From Leptolyngbya sp. FACHB-60 (GTDB lineage: Bacteria > Cyanobacteriota > Cyanobacteriia > Phormidesmidales > Phormidesmidaceae), in the NCBI RefSeq assembly GCF_014695775.1, contig NZ_JACJOX010000016.1:62001-126000 (forward strand): a stretch of 64,000 bases of DNA, in the 5' to 3' direction. The translations under genes and the position numbers were made by a program. The notes below the pieces were generated by a model, which worked only from the letters and a program-made list of their open reading frames with translations, was not told the DNA's origin and did no database searches. Positions 1-8,179 of this stretch are shown here, in pieces (position 1 is the first letter of the stretch; every line of letters starts with the position of its first letter).

Positions 1-2
1 GC

Positions 3-980
3 AATTTGTTCATTGACGTCACCGGCATTCTGGCCCAAACGGTGCTAGAGACGGCCAACATTCTGGCCCACAACTTTTTAGACACTGGGGCTGAGGTACA
101 AACCGTAGAGATCGCCACTCCCCAGGGCACTTTCACCACCCCAAGCCTGGCTCGCCGCTCCGTGCAGTTTTCGGCCAAGTATCTCAACGAAATTATGGGC
201 ACCGCTATTGCTAAGAGCGGCTTGGGTCAAGTGCTCTCCCGCATGGATTTAGAGGTGAGTGGTACCGATGTGGTGCATGTACCCACCTATCGCACCGATG
301 TCTTTAGCCAGGTTGATCTAGCGGGAGATTTACTGGTGGCGATCGGCATTGGCACGCTCCAGGCCGAACCCCTAGCCGTCAAATTTCATTTGGGGGAAGC
401 CGATGCCCTACGCCAGGCCATGTTTAAGGTGGGCGATCTGGCTCAACGCATGGGATTGATGGAAGTAAAGAGTTTTGTGCTCACCGATCCAGCAATTCTC
501 GATCTATTTGGGGCTACCTATGTGCAAACCGGCAATGCCAAAAGCCGCACGTTTAGCGCTACCCGCACCACCCTGCAAGCGGGGCTACTGGACATTCTAG
601 CCCGCAACATTAATGCACCTAAACCGATCAATATTTATGAAACTGGGGAAGTGCTGCGATTTAATGCGGCGGATATTCCTGACGAAAGCCAGCACTGGGG
701 GTTTGCCAGCCTAGATGCCCGCGCCTCGTTTACCACTGCCAAAGCCTATATGCAGACCATGCTTAACGCCTTGGGGTTGAATTATGAATTGACCGTCTGC
801 GAGGCTCCATACTACATCCCTGGACGGGCGGCTACAGTGTTGATTCAGCGACAGCCAGTGGGAGAGTTCGGCGAAATTCATCCACAGGTGCTGGAGCACT
901 TTTCGTTCCCCGAGCCGGTTTGCGCTGGGGAGCTAGACTATACCGCCAGCCAGCTTGTGATTTCTGATAGGCGGCGTTGA
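3..980 (+). CDS. pheT: Phenylalanyl-tRNA synthetase beta subunit, archaeal/eukaryotic type (3' part)
   Basis: The frame is open from the window edge, so the 5' end lies upstream; the first in-window start-like codon is TTG at 6. What is visible is a DVTG segment, a B5-like domain (about residues 46-115, with PTYRTDVFSQVDL), and the catalytic-core-like region ending in GEIHPQVLEHFSF. This order matches the short (about 550 aa) archaeal/eukaryotic PheT, not the roughly 800-residue bacterial form with its N-terminal EMAP-II-like tRNA-binding and C-terminal FDX-ACB domains; the protein stops soon after the GEIHP block. PheT pairs with PheS to charge tRNA-Phe. The acidic pair that normally follows the B5 'DL' motif (EE/ED before the YGY-like turn) reads AGD/IGIG here, so the domain is diverged. 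It could be a specialised paralogue and not the housekeeping subunit. No partner gene is visible. Confidence 0.72.
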   Translation, partial: NLFIDVTGILAQTVLETANILAHNFLDTGAEVQTVEIATPQGTFTTPSLARRSVQFSAKYLNEIMGTAIAKSGLGQVLSRMDLEVSGTDVVHVPTYRTDVFSQVDLAGDLLVAIGIGTLQAEPLAVKFHLGEADALRQAMFKVGDLAQRMGLMEVKSFVLTDPAILDLFGATYVQTGNAKSRTFSATRTTLQAGLLDILARNINAPKPINIYETGEVLRFNAADIPDESQHWGFASLDARASFTTAKAYMQTMLNALGLNYELTVCEAPYYIPGRAATVLIQRQPVGEFGEIHPQVLEHFSFPEPVCAGELDYTASQLVISDRRR

Positions 981-1336
981 CCTAGGCTGGTCAGGTTGGA
1001 AGCTAATGCATCGGCCAGCGGCAGCCTGCCCAATGAAATACTAAGCGTTGCTTAACGCAAGTATATTTGCCCCCAGCCCTCCAAGAATGGGGGACTTTGA
1101 GACTCTGTCTCCCCCAATTGGAGAGGCTGAGGGGGCCATGCAGAGTTTAAAGGTTTTGCCGGTTCATTCCTCGATTCAGCAATGCCAAATACCACGTAGA
1201 GCTGGGGCGCTTAGTAGGCCAAGTCTAGAGAGAAGCGCCATAACCAAATATTACGGTTGCTACCAAAATCGTGACGCAACGATTACGTTCCCCTGCCGTT
1301 TGGCTAGTCTGGTCATCATCATCCAGCGGCAACACC
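981..1336. other. Intergenic stretch without a gene
   Basis: This 356-base stretch holds a small GCGTT-GCTT-AACGC hairpin (1045-1058) shortly after the PheT-like stop and the larger palindrome at 1069-1136. An open frame across 1048-1344 has no recognisable protein features and runs through the palindrome, so it is not called. The promoter of the downstream slipin gene should lie in 1140-1336, but no convincing -35/-10 pair was picked out. Confidence 0.5.
1069..1136. repeat. Imperfect palindromic intergenic element
   Basis: The two ends are nearly complementary: a run GCCCCCAGCCCTCCAA starts the element and its near reverse complement, with two small insertions, ends it. The centre holds a GGGGGA...TCCCCC pair and a GAGAC-TCT-GTCTC palindrome. 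Transcribed, this would fold into one long hairpin. Similar C-rich/G-rich palindromes are common between cyanobacterial genes. Its role is unknown; it may terminate the upstream PheT-like transcript or be a small dispersed repeat. Confidence 0.5.
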
Positions 1337-2257
1337 ATGAGTGACTCTTCTATTGACGGCCCCAGTCGGGTCTACGCCAAACCGACTGAAGGCCACGTTT
1401 CCCTGGGGCGAGGGGTGCGCCAGGTGCTATTTTTGGTGCCCGTGGCGGTCTTGTTTGCCCTGATCTTCTTTGGGCTACCCCTGCGCCAGCGCACGGTGGG
1501 GCTGACTGCCGGAGCCGTTGTCGCCGTGCTGTGGAGTGTGGTGGTGAGCGGAGTGCGGGTGGCCGCCGAGTGGGAGCGAGGGGTGATCTTGCAGCTGGGC
1601 AAAATTCAGGATGTGCGGGGGCCGGGGCTGCTGTATGTGGTGCCGGTGCTGGAGTCGGTGCAGTTTATCGACACCCGCACTTTGGTGATCAACATTCCGC
1701 GTCAGAAGGTGATTACCCGCGACAACGTGCCCGCCGAAATCGACAGTGCCCTGTTTTTTCAGGTGAGCGATGCCCAAAAAGCGGTGATTTCGATTCAAGA
1801 CTTTCGCTTCGCGGTGTCGCAATATGCCCAGGCGGCGCTGCGGGATGTGGTGGGCGGCCTTTCGCTCGATGATCTGCTGTCGGAGCGAGAGCAGATTCAA
1901 ACCCAGATTGGGGCGATCGTGGAGGCCCAGGTGCAGGAATGGGGCATGCATATCGACTCCATTCGTCTGCAAGACATTGAGCTGCCGGAGGATCTGAAAC
2001 GGATGATGTCGCGCCAAGCTTCAGCAGAGCGAGAAAAGCGGGCGACGATAACGAAGGCGGATGGCGATCGCCTAGCCGCCCAAAGCCTAGCCGCTGCCGC
2101 CCAAATCATGGAGGCCAACCCCATCGCCCTGGAGCTGCGCACCCTGCAAAGCATTGATGGATTGGGGGCTAGTCCGTCGAATACGGTGATTTTGTTTCCG
2201 CTAGAGCTATCCCAAGCCTTGGGCAACCTGCGGGCTAAACCGGCACCCGAGGAGTAG
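1337..2257 (+). CDS. Slipin/stomatin-like SPFH-domain membrane protein
   Basis: The protein has 306 residues from the ATG at 1337; a longer frame from GTG 1271 adds a Ser-rich stretch with no family counterpart. Two hydrophobic segments (about residues 29-48 and 53-73) are followed directly by an SPFH/band-7 domain starting near residue 78 ([22 protein letters not shown]). It then continues through a predicted helical, charge-rich tail ([16 protein letters not shown]). This order is that of bacterial slipins, which form membrane-associated oligomers thought to organise lipid microdomains or regulate proteases. There is no NfeD partner gene next to it; a neighbouring NfeD is common for this family. 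GloA follows in the same direction after about 60 bases and could be co-transcribed. Confidence 0.85.
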   Translation: MSDSSIDGPSRVYAKPTEGHVSLGRGVRQVLFLVPVAVLFALIFFGLPLRQRTVGLTAGAVVAVLWSVVVSGVRVAAEWERGVILQLGKIQDVRGPGLLYVVPVLESVQFIDTRTLVINIPRQKVITRDNVPAEIDSALFFQVSDAQKAVISIQDFRFAVSQYAQAALRDVVGGLSLDDLLSEREQIQTQIGAIVEAQVQEWGMHIDSIRLQDIELPEDLKRMMSRQASAEREKRATITKADGDRLAAQSLAAAAQIMEANPIALELRTLQSIDGLGASPSNTVILFPLELSQALGNLRAKPAPEE

Positions 2258-2319
2258 CTACCACGCCGGTGAGTGTCATGGTCATAATGATAAAGATCAA
2301 TTACGACAGCAAACTCACC

Positions 2320-2751
2320 ATGCGACTACTACACACCATGCTGCGGGTCGGCGACTTGGATCGGTCTCTCAAGTTTTACTGCGATGTGCTGGGTATGCGG
2401 CTGCTGCGCAAAAAAGACTACCCCGGCGGCGAGTTTACCCTGGCTTTTGTGGGCTACGGCGAGGAGGCTGACAACACCGTGCTAGAGCTGACCTACAACT
2501 GGGGCGTAGAGTCGTACGATTTGGGCACCGCCTATGGCCACATTGCCCTGGGCGTAGACGACATTTATGGGACGTGCGATCGCATCAAAGCCCAGGGTGG
2601 CGAGGTGGTACGCGAGCCCGGCCCGATGAAGCACGGCTCGACGGTAATCGCCTTTGTGCAAGACCCTGATGGCTACAAGGTCGAGCTGATTCAGCTGGGC
2701 ACCTCCGAAGGGCACCGCAAAGCGGTAGAGCCGGAGATGGCGGTTGGTTAG
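2320..2751 (+). CDS. gloA: Lactoylglutathione lyase (glyoxalase I)
   Basis: GloA isomerises the hemithioacetal of methylglyoxal and glutathione to S-lactoylglutathione, the first step of cytosolic methylglyoxal detoxification. The 143-residue protein is a typical two-module VOC fold. The four metal ligands of the Ni-type bacterial enzyme sit at the expected places: His5 (MRLLH), Glu56 (TVLELTYN), His74 (AYGHIALG) and Glu122 (YKVELIQLG). The ATG at 2320 is chosen because family proteins begin MRLLHTM; the frame could open at 2269, but those 17 residues have no family match. The C-terminal tail ([14 protein letters not shown]) is a little longer than usual. Confidence 0.95.
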   Translation: MRLLHTMLRVGDLDRSLKFYCDVLGMRLLRKKDYPGGEFTLAFVGYGEEADNTVLELTYNWGVESYDLGTAYGHIALGVDDIYGTCDRIKAQGGEVVREPGPMKHGSTVIAFVQDPDGYKVELIQLGTSEGHRKAVEPEMAVG

Positions 2752-2769
2752 GAGAGATAGGCAGGGTTT

Positions 2770-2824
2770 AAGGTTTCAGGTTTAGGGTTCAAGGTTCGGC
2801 CCTACACCCGAAACCTGAAACCTT
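2770..2824. terminator. Stem-loop between convergent genes, possible bidirectional terminator
   Basis: A perfect 14-bp inverted repeat (AAGGTTTCAGGTTT at 2770-2783 and its complement at 2811-2824) flanks a 27-base loop. It lies between the end of gloA on the + strand and the end of the outer-membrane protein gene on the - strand, so it could end both transcripts. There is no strong T-run, so the call rests on position and symmetry. Confidence 0.5.
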
Positions 2825-2843
2825 GCACCCCTCCTAGCGAGCC

Positions 2844-3296
2844 TTAAAAAGCGTAGTTAACCGTGGCCGTGATCTCAGCGTCGGTGTCGCCAGGTTTAAA
2901 CAACATGCTGGCGTTGAAATCGATTACCACACTGCGGGTAATGCCCCAGTCAAGCCCGGCGGTAATCATCGGGTCAATGCCTGAGCGACCGTCGGCGTTG
3001 TAGGCAACTCCAGCCCCGGCGTAGGGGTAAAGAGCCTGATCAAGGGCGTAGTCTACGGAGATGGGCAGCCGCAGTTCGGTGCTGTTGTCAAAGACGAGGG
3101 AGGGACGCACCGAGAGGGTAGTGCGATCGCCCAGCTCGGTGACTTTGGCTTTAGAGTCGATTACAAAAGATGTGTCGTCATTAAAACCAGCGCGCACACC
3201 AGCACCCACATAGTAGTTGGGGACTTGCTGAGCTTGGGCTTGGGATGCCACAGCACCCACCACCGCCGCAGACAACAGGGCTACATTCAGTTTCAT
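2844..3296 (-). CDS. Small outer-membrane beta-barrel-like secreted protein
   Basis: This is a 150-residue protein with a clear Sec signal peptide (MKLNVALLSAAVVGAVASQAQA, cut before QQVPNYY). The mature part alternates hydrophobic and polar residues as in short transmembrane beta strands (YYVGAGVRAGF, YPYAGAGVAYN, ITAGLDWGI) and ends in an aromatic residue (VNYAF), the usual C-terminal signal of outer-membrane barrels. No exact family is recognised. Two ATGs lie side by side; the second (3296) is favoured because GAGGAG lies about 5 bases before it, against about 2 for the first. The length would suit an 8-stranded barrel. Function is unknown. Confidence 0.75.
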   Translation of the reverse strand: MKLNVALLSAAVVGAVASQAQAQQVPNYYVGAGVRAGFNDDTSFVIDSKAKVTELGDRTTLSVRPSLVFDNSTELRLPISVDYALDQALYPYAGAGVAYNADGRSGIDPMITAGLDWGITRSVVIDFNASMLFKPGDTDAEITATVNYAF

Positions 3297-3868
3297 CATC
3301 ACTCCTCGGTAACGGGTTGAGTCAAACAAGCTTGCCTGACTAGTTCGATTTTCAGCCTTTTGGCGCAAAAACCTGCCAAATTTTGGGGTAGAGCCGGGAA
3401 CTTGGGTAAAGGTTTTGTGAGATTTCGCTGACCGCTAGAGGCTAGGCGAGCGATAGTTGAAGACTGACCCGGCAGGCGATCGCCATCAGTCGGCAACTAA
3501 TGGCGACTGATGTGATGCACGCAGTAATCCTTATGGAACTTGCCAGGCAAAGGGCAACAGCACTGAGAAATCAGCGATGAATCTTGCCAAAAGTAGGGGT
3601 TTGGGGCGATCGCCCCCAGAAAACTTAGGCTAACCGGTGCAGGCCTAGACCCGTAACGATGAGTCCTAGGACATGTAAAAGCGCTTTCATGATCCCCTAG
3701 ACTGCAGCTTAAACATTGACCAATCTGGCTTTAATGTATTGGGAATAGCTATAAAAATTGCCCCATTTTTTGCCTAGAAAGCCGCTAAGTTTAAGCCACC
3801 ATGGCAATCCGTTTTGTCAATCTCTTGGCACACTAGAATAGTGATTCCCTTACTATCGTGCCAACCGC
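3297..3868. other. Intergenic stretch between divergent genes
   Basis: This 572-base region separates the outer-membrane protein (-) from the helicase (+), so it should carry both promoters. It contains two HIP1 octamers (near 3478 and 3607). Just before the helicase start, TTGGCAC (3825-3831) and GTGCCAA (3858-3864) form an inverted repeat, with an inner CACTA-GAA-TAGTG palindrome (3831-3843). These could be a regulator site or a leader hairpin. No tRNA or protein gene was recognised; a 65-codon frame on the - strand (3299-3496) has no protein-like features. Confidence 0.45.
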
Positions 3869-6511
3869 GTGCTAGACCTCGCCAAATTATTTCCCTTTCC
3901 CCTCGACGATTTTCAACACCAAGCGGCGGTGGCCCTCGATGCCGATAAGTCTGTGGTGGTGTGCGCCCCCACTGGCTCGGGCAAAACCCTGATTGGCGAA
4001 TATGCCATCTACCGTGCTTTAGACCACGGCAAGCGGGTGTTTTACACCACTCCCCTTAAAGCACTCTCTAACCAAAAGCTGCGCGATTTTCGCGACCAGT
4101 TTGGCTACGAAAAGGTTGGTTTACTGACGGGCGATCTCTCCATCAATCGCGACGCCCCCATCGTGGTGATGACCACTGAAATTTTTCGCAACATGCTCTA
4201 TGGCACCCGCATTGGCGAAACGGGTACGACGCTGCAACAGGTCGAAGCCGTGGTGCTCGACGAATGCCACTATATGAACGATCGCCAGCGCGGTACCGTC
4301 TGGGAAGAGTCGATCATCTACTGCCCGCCCGAAATTCAGCTCTTGGCCCTCTCCGCCACGGTCGAAAACTCTGGCCAGCTCACCGACTGGCTGCAAAAAG
4401 TCCACGGCCCTACCGAGCTAATCTATTCCGACTTTCGCCCAGTGCCGCTGCAATTTCACTACTGCACCGGCAAGCGACTGGTACCGCTGCTGGATGCTTC
4501 CCAAAAGGCGATTAACCCCCAGCTCAAAAAACAGCGGGCTCCCCAGCGTCAGGCAGGTCGGCGCGGCGGCGGGCGGGTGAGTCTGCCCTTTGTCATGGGT
4601 CAGCTACAAGAGCGGGATATGCTGCCCGCCATCTACTTTATTTTTAGCCGCCGAGGCTGCGACAAATCGGTGGATGAGGTCAGCCACCTGTCGCTGGTAA
4701 CGGACGAGGAAGCGCAGGAACTCAAGATCCGCATTGACACTTTTCTCGCCCACAACCCCGACGCTGGGCGGGCAGGCCAGGTGGGGCCGCTGTATCGGGG
4801 TATTGCCGCCCACCACGCGGGCATTTTGCCCCTGTGGAAAGGGTTGGTCGAAGAACTGTTTCAGGCGGGGCTGATCAAAGTGGTATTTGCCACCGAAACC
4901 CTGGCCGCAGGCATCAACATGCCCGCCCGCACCACGGTGATCGCCAGCCTCTCTAAGCGCACCGACAGCGGCCACCGCCTGCTCACCTCCTCAGAATTTT
5001 TGCAGATGGCGGGGCGCGCCGGGCGGCGGGGCATGGATCTCCAGGGGCACGTGGTCACCGTCGAAAGCCCCTTTGAAGGGTCGCGGGAGGCGGTCCACCT
5101 GGCCACCTCGGGGGCCGATCCGCTGGTCAGCCAGTTTACCCCCGGCTACGGCATGGTGCTCAACTTGCTGCAAACCCACTCGCTGGATGAGGCGAAGGAC
5201 TTAATCGAGCGCAGCTTTGGCCAATATCTGGCTACCCTGCATCTAGTGCCCCAGCAACAGGCGATCGATCAGCTGGAGAGAGAGATCGCCCACCAGCGGG
5301 CCCAGCTCGCCGCCTTTGACGAAGGCTTGCTGGCCGAGTACGCCAAACTCAAAGAGCGCCTCAAAGAAGAACGCCGACTGCTCAAGACCCTCCAACAGCA
5401 GGCGGCCCAGGTGCTGGCTGACGACGTGGGCAAGATGGTGCCCTTTGCGATCGCCGGTACGCTCCTCTCCCTTAAGGGCAAGCACGTTCTTGTGGGCGAG
5501 CCGGTGCCCGCCGTGTTAGTTACTAAGGTGCAGGGGTCGGGGCAGTTCCCTTACCTAGTGTGTCTCACCAAAGCCAACCAGTGGTATGTGGTCACCGCCG
5601 CCGATGTGGTCGGCCTGCACGCCGATATTCCTCGCTTGCAGTCGGTCGATACCTTGGCCCCGCCGACCGATCTCCCCCCCACGCCGGGCCAGCGCCGCCG
5701 GGGTGACGACTACACCGCTGCGATCGCCGCCACCATGGCCACACCCCCCTCGCTCGAAATGCTGGCCCCCGAAGTGCAAGAGCAACTCGATCGCATGCGC
5801 GAGGTCGAGCACACCCTGGCCAACCACCCCGCCAGCGAGTGGGAGAACGCCAAAGGGCTGCTCAAGCGCCAGAAGCGGCTGCGCGAGTTGGAGGATGAAT
5901 GGCGCGATCGCCAGCAAAAATTCTCCCAACACACCGGCCACTATTGGCAAGAATTTCTCTACATCATGGAGGTGCTCAAGCACTTTGGTGGACTCGAGGA
6001 CAATCGCCCCACCGAGCTGGGCGAAATGGCCGCCGCGATTCGCGGCGACAACGAGCTGTGGTTGGCCCTAGCCCTGGAGTCAGGCGAGTTTGACCACCTC
6101 AATACCGCTCAACTCGCCGCCGCCTTTGCCGCCCTGGTCACCGAAAATTCGCGGCCTGACAGCTGGTGCCGCTATAAACTCTCCGGCACGGTAGAAGAGG
6201 CTCTGGGCGGGCTGCACAATCTGCGCCGACAGCTCTATCAGCAGCAGCACCGCCGCCGCATTACCGCTCCCATTTGGCTGGAGTACGATCTGGTGGGCTT
6301 AGTCGAGCAGTGGGCCAACGGAGTTGACTGGGTAACACTATGCGACAACACCAGCCTCGACGAGGGCGACATCGTTCGCATTCTGCGCCGCACTCTAGAT
6401 GTGCTGTCGCAAATACCCCACGTGCCCTACATCAGCGAAACCCTGCGCAGCAACGCCCGCGAGGCCAAAGACCTGATGAACCGTTTCCCGGTCAATGAGG
6501 ATATTGGTTGA
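3869..6511 (+). CDS. Ski2-like DEAD/DEAH-box RNA helicase with DSHCT C-terminus
   Basis: This is an 880-residue superfamily 2 helicase, ATP-driven and 3'-5' in relatives such as Ski2/Mtr4, which feed RNA to exosome-type nucleases. Motifs in order are Walker A APTGSGKT (about residues 33-40), motif II DECH (131-134), motif III SAT (162-164) and motif VI QMAGRAGRRG near residue 380. A long charged helical section (about 450-520) and a C-terminal DSHCT-type helical domain (about 690-870) follow. The first codon is taken as GTG at 3869, giving MLDLAKLFPFPLDDFQ, which fits cyanobacterial homologues beginning just before the Q-motif-like FPF...FQ. Its cyanobacterial role is not settled. An inverted repeat lies directly upstream. 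Confidence 0.9.
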   Translation: MLDLAKLFPFPLDDFQHQAAVALDADKSVVVCAPTGSGKTLIGEYAIYRALDHGKRVFYTTPLKALSNQKLRDFRDQFGYEKVGLLTGDLSINRDAPIVVMTTEIFRNMLYGTRIGETGTTLQQVEAVVLDECHYMNDRQRGTVWEESIIYCPPEIQLLALSATVENSGQLTDWLQKVHGPTELIYSDFRPVPLQFHYCTGKRLVPLLDASQKAINPQLKKQRAPQRQAGRRGGGRVSLPFVMGQLQERDMLPAIYFIFSRRGCDKSVDEVSHLSLVTDEEAQELKIRIDTFLAHNPDAGRAGQVGPLYRGIAAHHAGILPLWKGLVEELFQAGLIKVVFATETLAAGINMPARTTVIASLSKRTDSGHRLLTSSEFLQMAGRAGRRGMDLQGHVVTVESPFEGSREAVHLATSGADPLVSQFTPGYGMVLNLLQTHSLDEAKDLIERSFGQYLATLHLVPQQQAIDQLEREIAHQRAQLAAFDEGLLAEYAKLKERLKEERRLLKTLQQQAAQVLADDVGKMVPFAIAGTLLSLKGKHVLVGEPVPAVLVTKVQGSGQFPYLVCLTKANQWYVVTAADVVGLHADIPRLQSVDTLAPPTDLPPTPGQRRRGDDYTAAIAATMATPPSLEMLAPEVQEQLDRMREVEHTLANHPASEWENAKGLLKRQKRLRELEDEWRDRQQKFSQHTGHYWQEFLYIMEVLKHFGGLEDNRPTELGEMAAAIRGDNELWLALALESGEFDHLNTAQLAAAFAALVTENSRPDSWCRYKLSGTVEEALGGLHNLRRQLYQQQHRRRITAPIWLEYDLVGLVEQWANGVDWVTLCDNTSLDEGDIVRILRRTLDVLSQIPHVPYISETLRSNAREAKDLMNRFPVNEDIG

Positions 6512-6745
6512 GCCACAAGCAGCCTGGGTAACGGTGCCGAGCGCGAGCCGTCATCTTCGTTTGTTGCAGCGTGGTCAATAGCGTGATCGGGAAGCGCAGC
6601 GGCGAGAGGTAGTGTCGTAGTCGGAAAACGTGGCGGGTGCAGCGCCCACCTCAAGGCCAGTGCCGAAGGTGGGCAAGCTATAGGGGTGCGTTTCCATTCT
6701 AGGTAGATATCCCCTAGCCGCTGGCCCCGTTTGGCTCCTTAGACC

Positions 6746-8113
6746 ATGCTCGACCACCGCCCCCAGTTCAGCGCTGCTGAGTCCCCTCTTCATGGATTGG
6801 GGACGCGACCCAAGATTTCGATTTTAGTTAGCGATTTATCGAGTCGAGGCGCTGGGCGCTGGGGCGGCGCAGTGCGTCCGTTTTTGCTGGGGCAGGCGCT
6901 GCAAGGCATGGGCTACCCGGTGGAGATTGTGGGGTTTTCGGCAGAGAGCGATGCTGAGACGGGTACGCGTTCCGAGTCGGCTCCTGCTTCTGGAATGTCG
7001 CAGGCTATAAGCAGGGCAAATCGGGTGCTGCCTGGAGCCTGCGACATTCCCGTCCACACCATTTTTCTGACGACGCCTTCTCCTGGTCTAGGGGCCGTGG
7101 GCAGGCTTTTTCGCCACCTCAACGGTGACATTATCTATGCCTACAAGCCCAAGCCCAGTAGCTTTGGCCTGGCCCTACTGCACCGCCAGTTCTCTCGATC
7201 GCAGCACCGCCGCCCAGTTCTCATCGACATTGACGACTGGGAGCTGAGCTGGCACGGGGGCGACGCCTACCGCTACCATCCCCAGCCTCGGCAGCTAGCG
7301 CGAGATCTGCTGAAATCTGAGGGGGCGCTTCGCAACCCAGATCATCCGCTCTACTTGCAGTGGATAGAACGACTGGTGGCTAAGGCTGATCTGGTCACCA
7401 CCCACAACGATTTTTTGCGGCGGCGCTTCGGCGGGGTGATCATTCCCAACGGCAAAGATGTTGAGCTGTTTAACCCCGATCGCTACGACGCGGCGGCCAG
7501 CCGGGCCGCTTATGGTCTCAGCGACTATCGGGTGCTGATGTTTCCTGGCGCGCCCCGCCCCTACAAAGGCGTGGAGGATATTTTGGCCGCGATGGATCGG
7601 CTCAACGAACCCGATCTGAAGCTGGTGATCGTCGGCGGCAGCCCCTACGACGACTACGATCGCACCCTGATCGATCGCTGGCCCCAGCACATTATTCACC
7701 TGGGCAAGCAGCCCTACGCCGACATGCCCAGGGTGATCGCCGCCGCCCATGTGGTAGTGGTGCCCCAGCGCCAAACCCCCGCCGCCCAAGCCCAGTTTCC
7801 GCTCAAGCTGACGGACGGCATGGCGATGGCAAAGCCGATTTTGGCGACGCGGGTGGGCGATATTCCCACCATTCTCAACGGCTGCGGCTATTTAGTTGAT
7901 GCCGATGCCCCCACGCAGCTGGCAGCGCAGATTACGGCAATTTTTGCCAATTATGACCAGGCGCTTGAGCTAGGGAAACGGGCGCGCGATCGCACCCTCA
8001 CCCACTACAGCATGGCCGCCATGGGCGCAGGCCTGCACCAGGCCATTCAGCAAAGCATCGTCGCCAAAATGCATCGGCAAAGCCATATTCCAGAATGTCC
8101 CAGCCCACCCTGA
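6746..8113 (+). CDS. GT4-type glycosyltransferase
   Basis: This is a 455-residue GT-B-fold enzyme predicted to move a sugar from a nucleotide donor to a growing glycan at the cytoplasmic membrane face. The N-terminal Rossmann half contains SDLSSRGAGRWGG and DIDDWELSW. The C-terminal donor-binding half begins near VLMFPGAPRPYKG, and the region FPLKLTDGMAMAKPILAT corresponds to the family's donor-binding E-x7-E element, with Asp where the first Glu normally stands. It opens a run of six same-strand genes that look like a polysaccharide synthesis and export locus. The ATG at 6746 is the first in frame; the first 25 residues are poorly conserved in character and the true start could be later. Confidence 0.82.
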   Translation: MLDHRPQFSAAESPLHGLGTRPKISILVSDLSSRGAGRWGGAVRPFLLGQALQGMGYPVEIVGFSAESDAETGTRSESAPASGMSQAISRANRVLPGACDIPVHTIFLTTPSPGLGAVGRLFRHLNGDIIYAYKPKPSSFGLALLHRQFSRSQHRRPVLIDIDDWELSWHGGDAYRYHPQPRQLARDLLKSEGALRNPDHPLYLQWIERLVAKADLVTTHNDFLRRRFGGVIIPNGKDVELFNPDRYDAAASRAAYGLSDYRVLMFPGAPRPYKGVEDILAAMDRLNEPDLKLVIVGGSPYDDYDRTLIDRWPQHIIHLGKQPYADMPRVIAAAHVVVVPQRQTPAAQAQFPLKLTDGMAMAKPILATRVGDIPTILNGCGYLVDADAPTQLAAQITAIFANYDQALELGKRARDRTLTHYSMAAMGAGLHQAIQQSIVAKMHRQSHIPECPSPP

Positions 8114-8179
8114 CCGCAGACTGAAGTCATCCGTTCCCCTACTCATCCACTCCCTCCCCCCTCTACTCCCTAACACTCC

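Noticed and set aside
1048..1344. A 98-codon + strand frame before the slipin gene
   Set aside because: It reads through a palindromic non-coding element and overlaps the slipin start; no protein family resembles it.
1475..2017. A 180-codon open frame on the - strand
   Set aside because: It is antisense to the slipin gene, His-rich and of no known family, so it is a shadow of the real gene.
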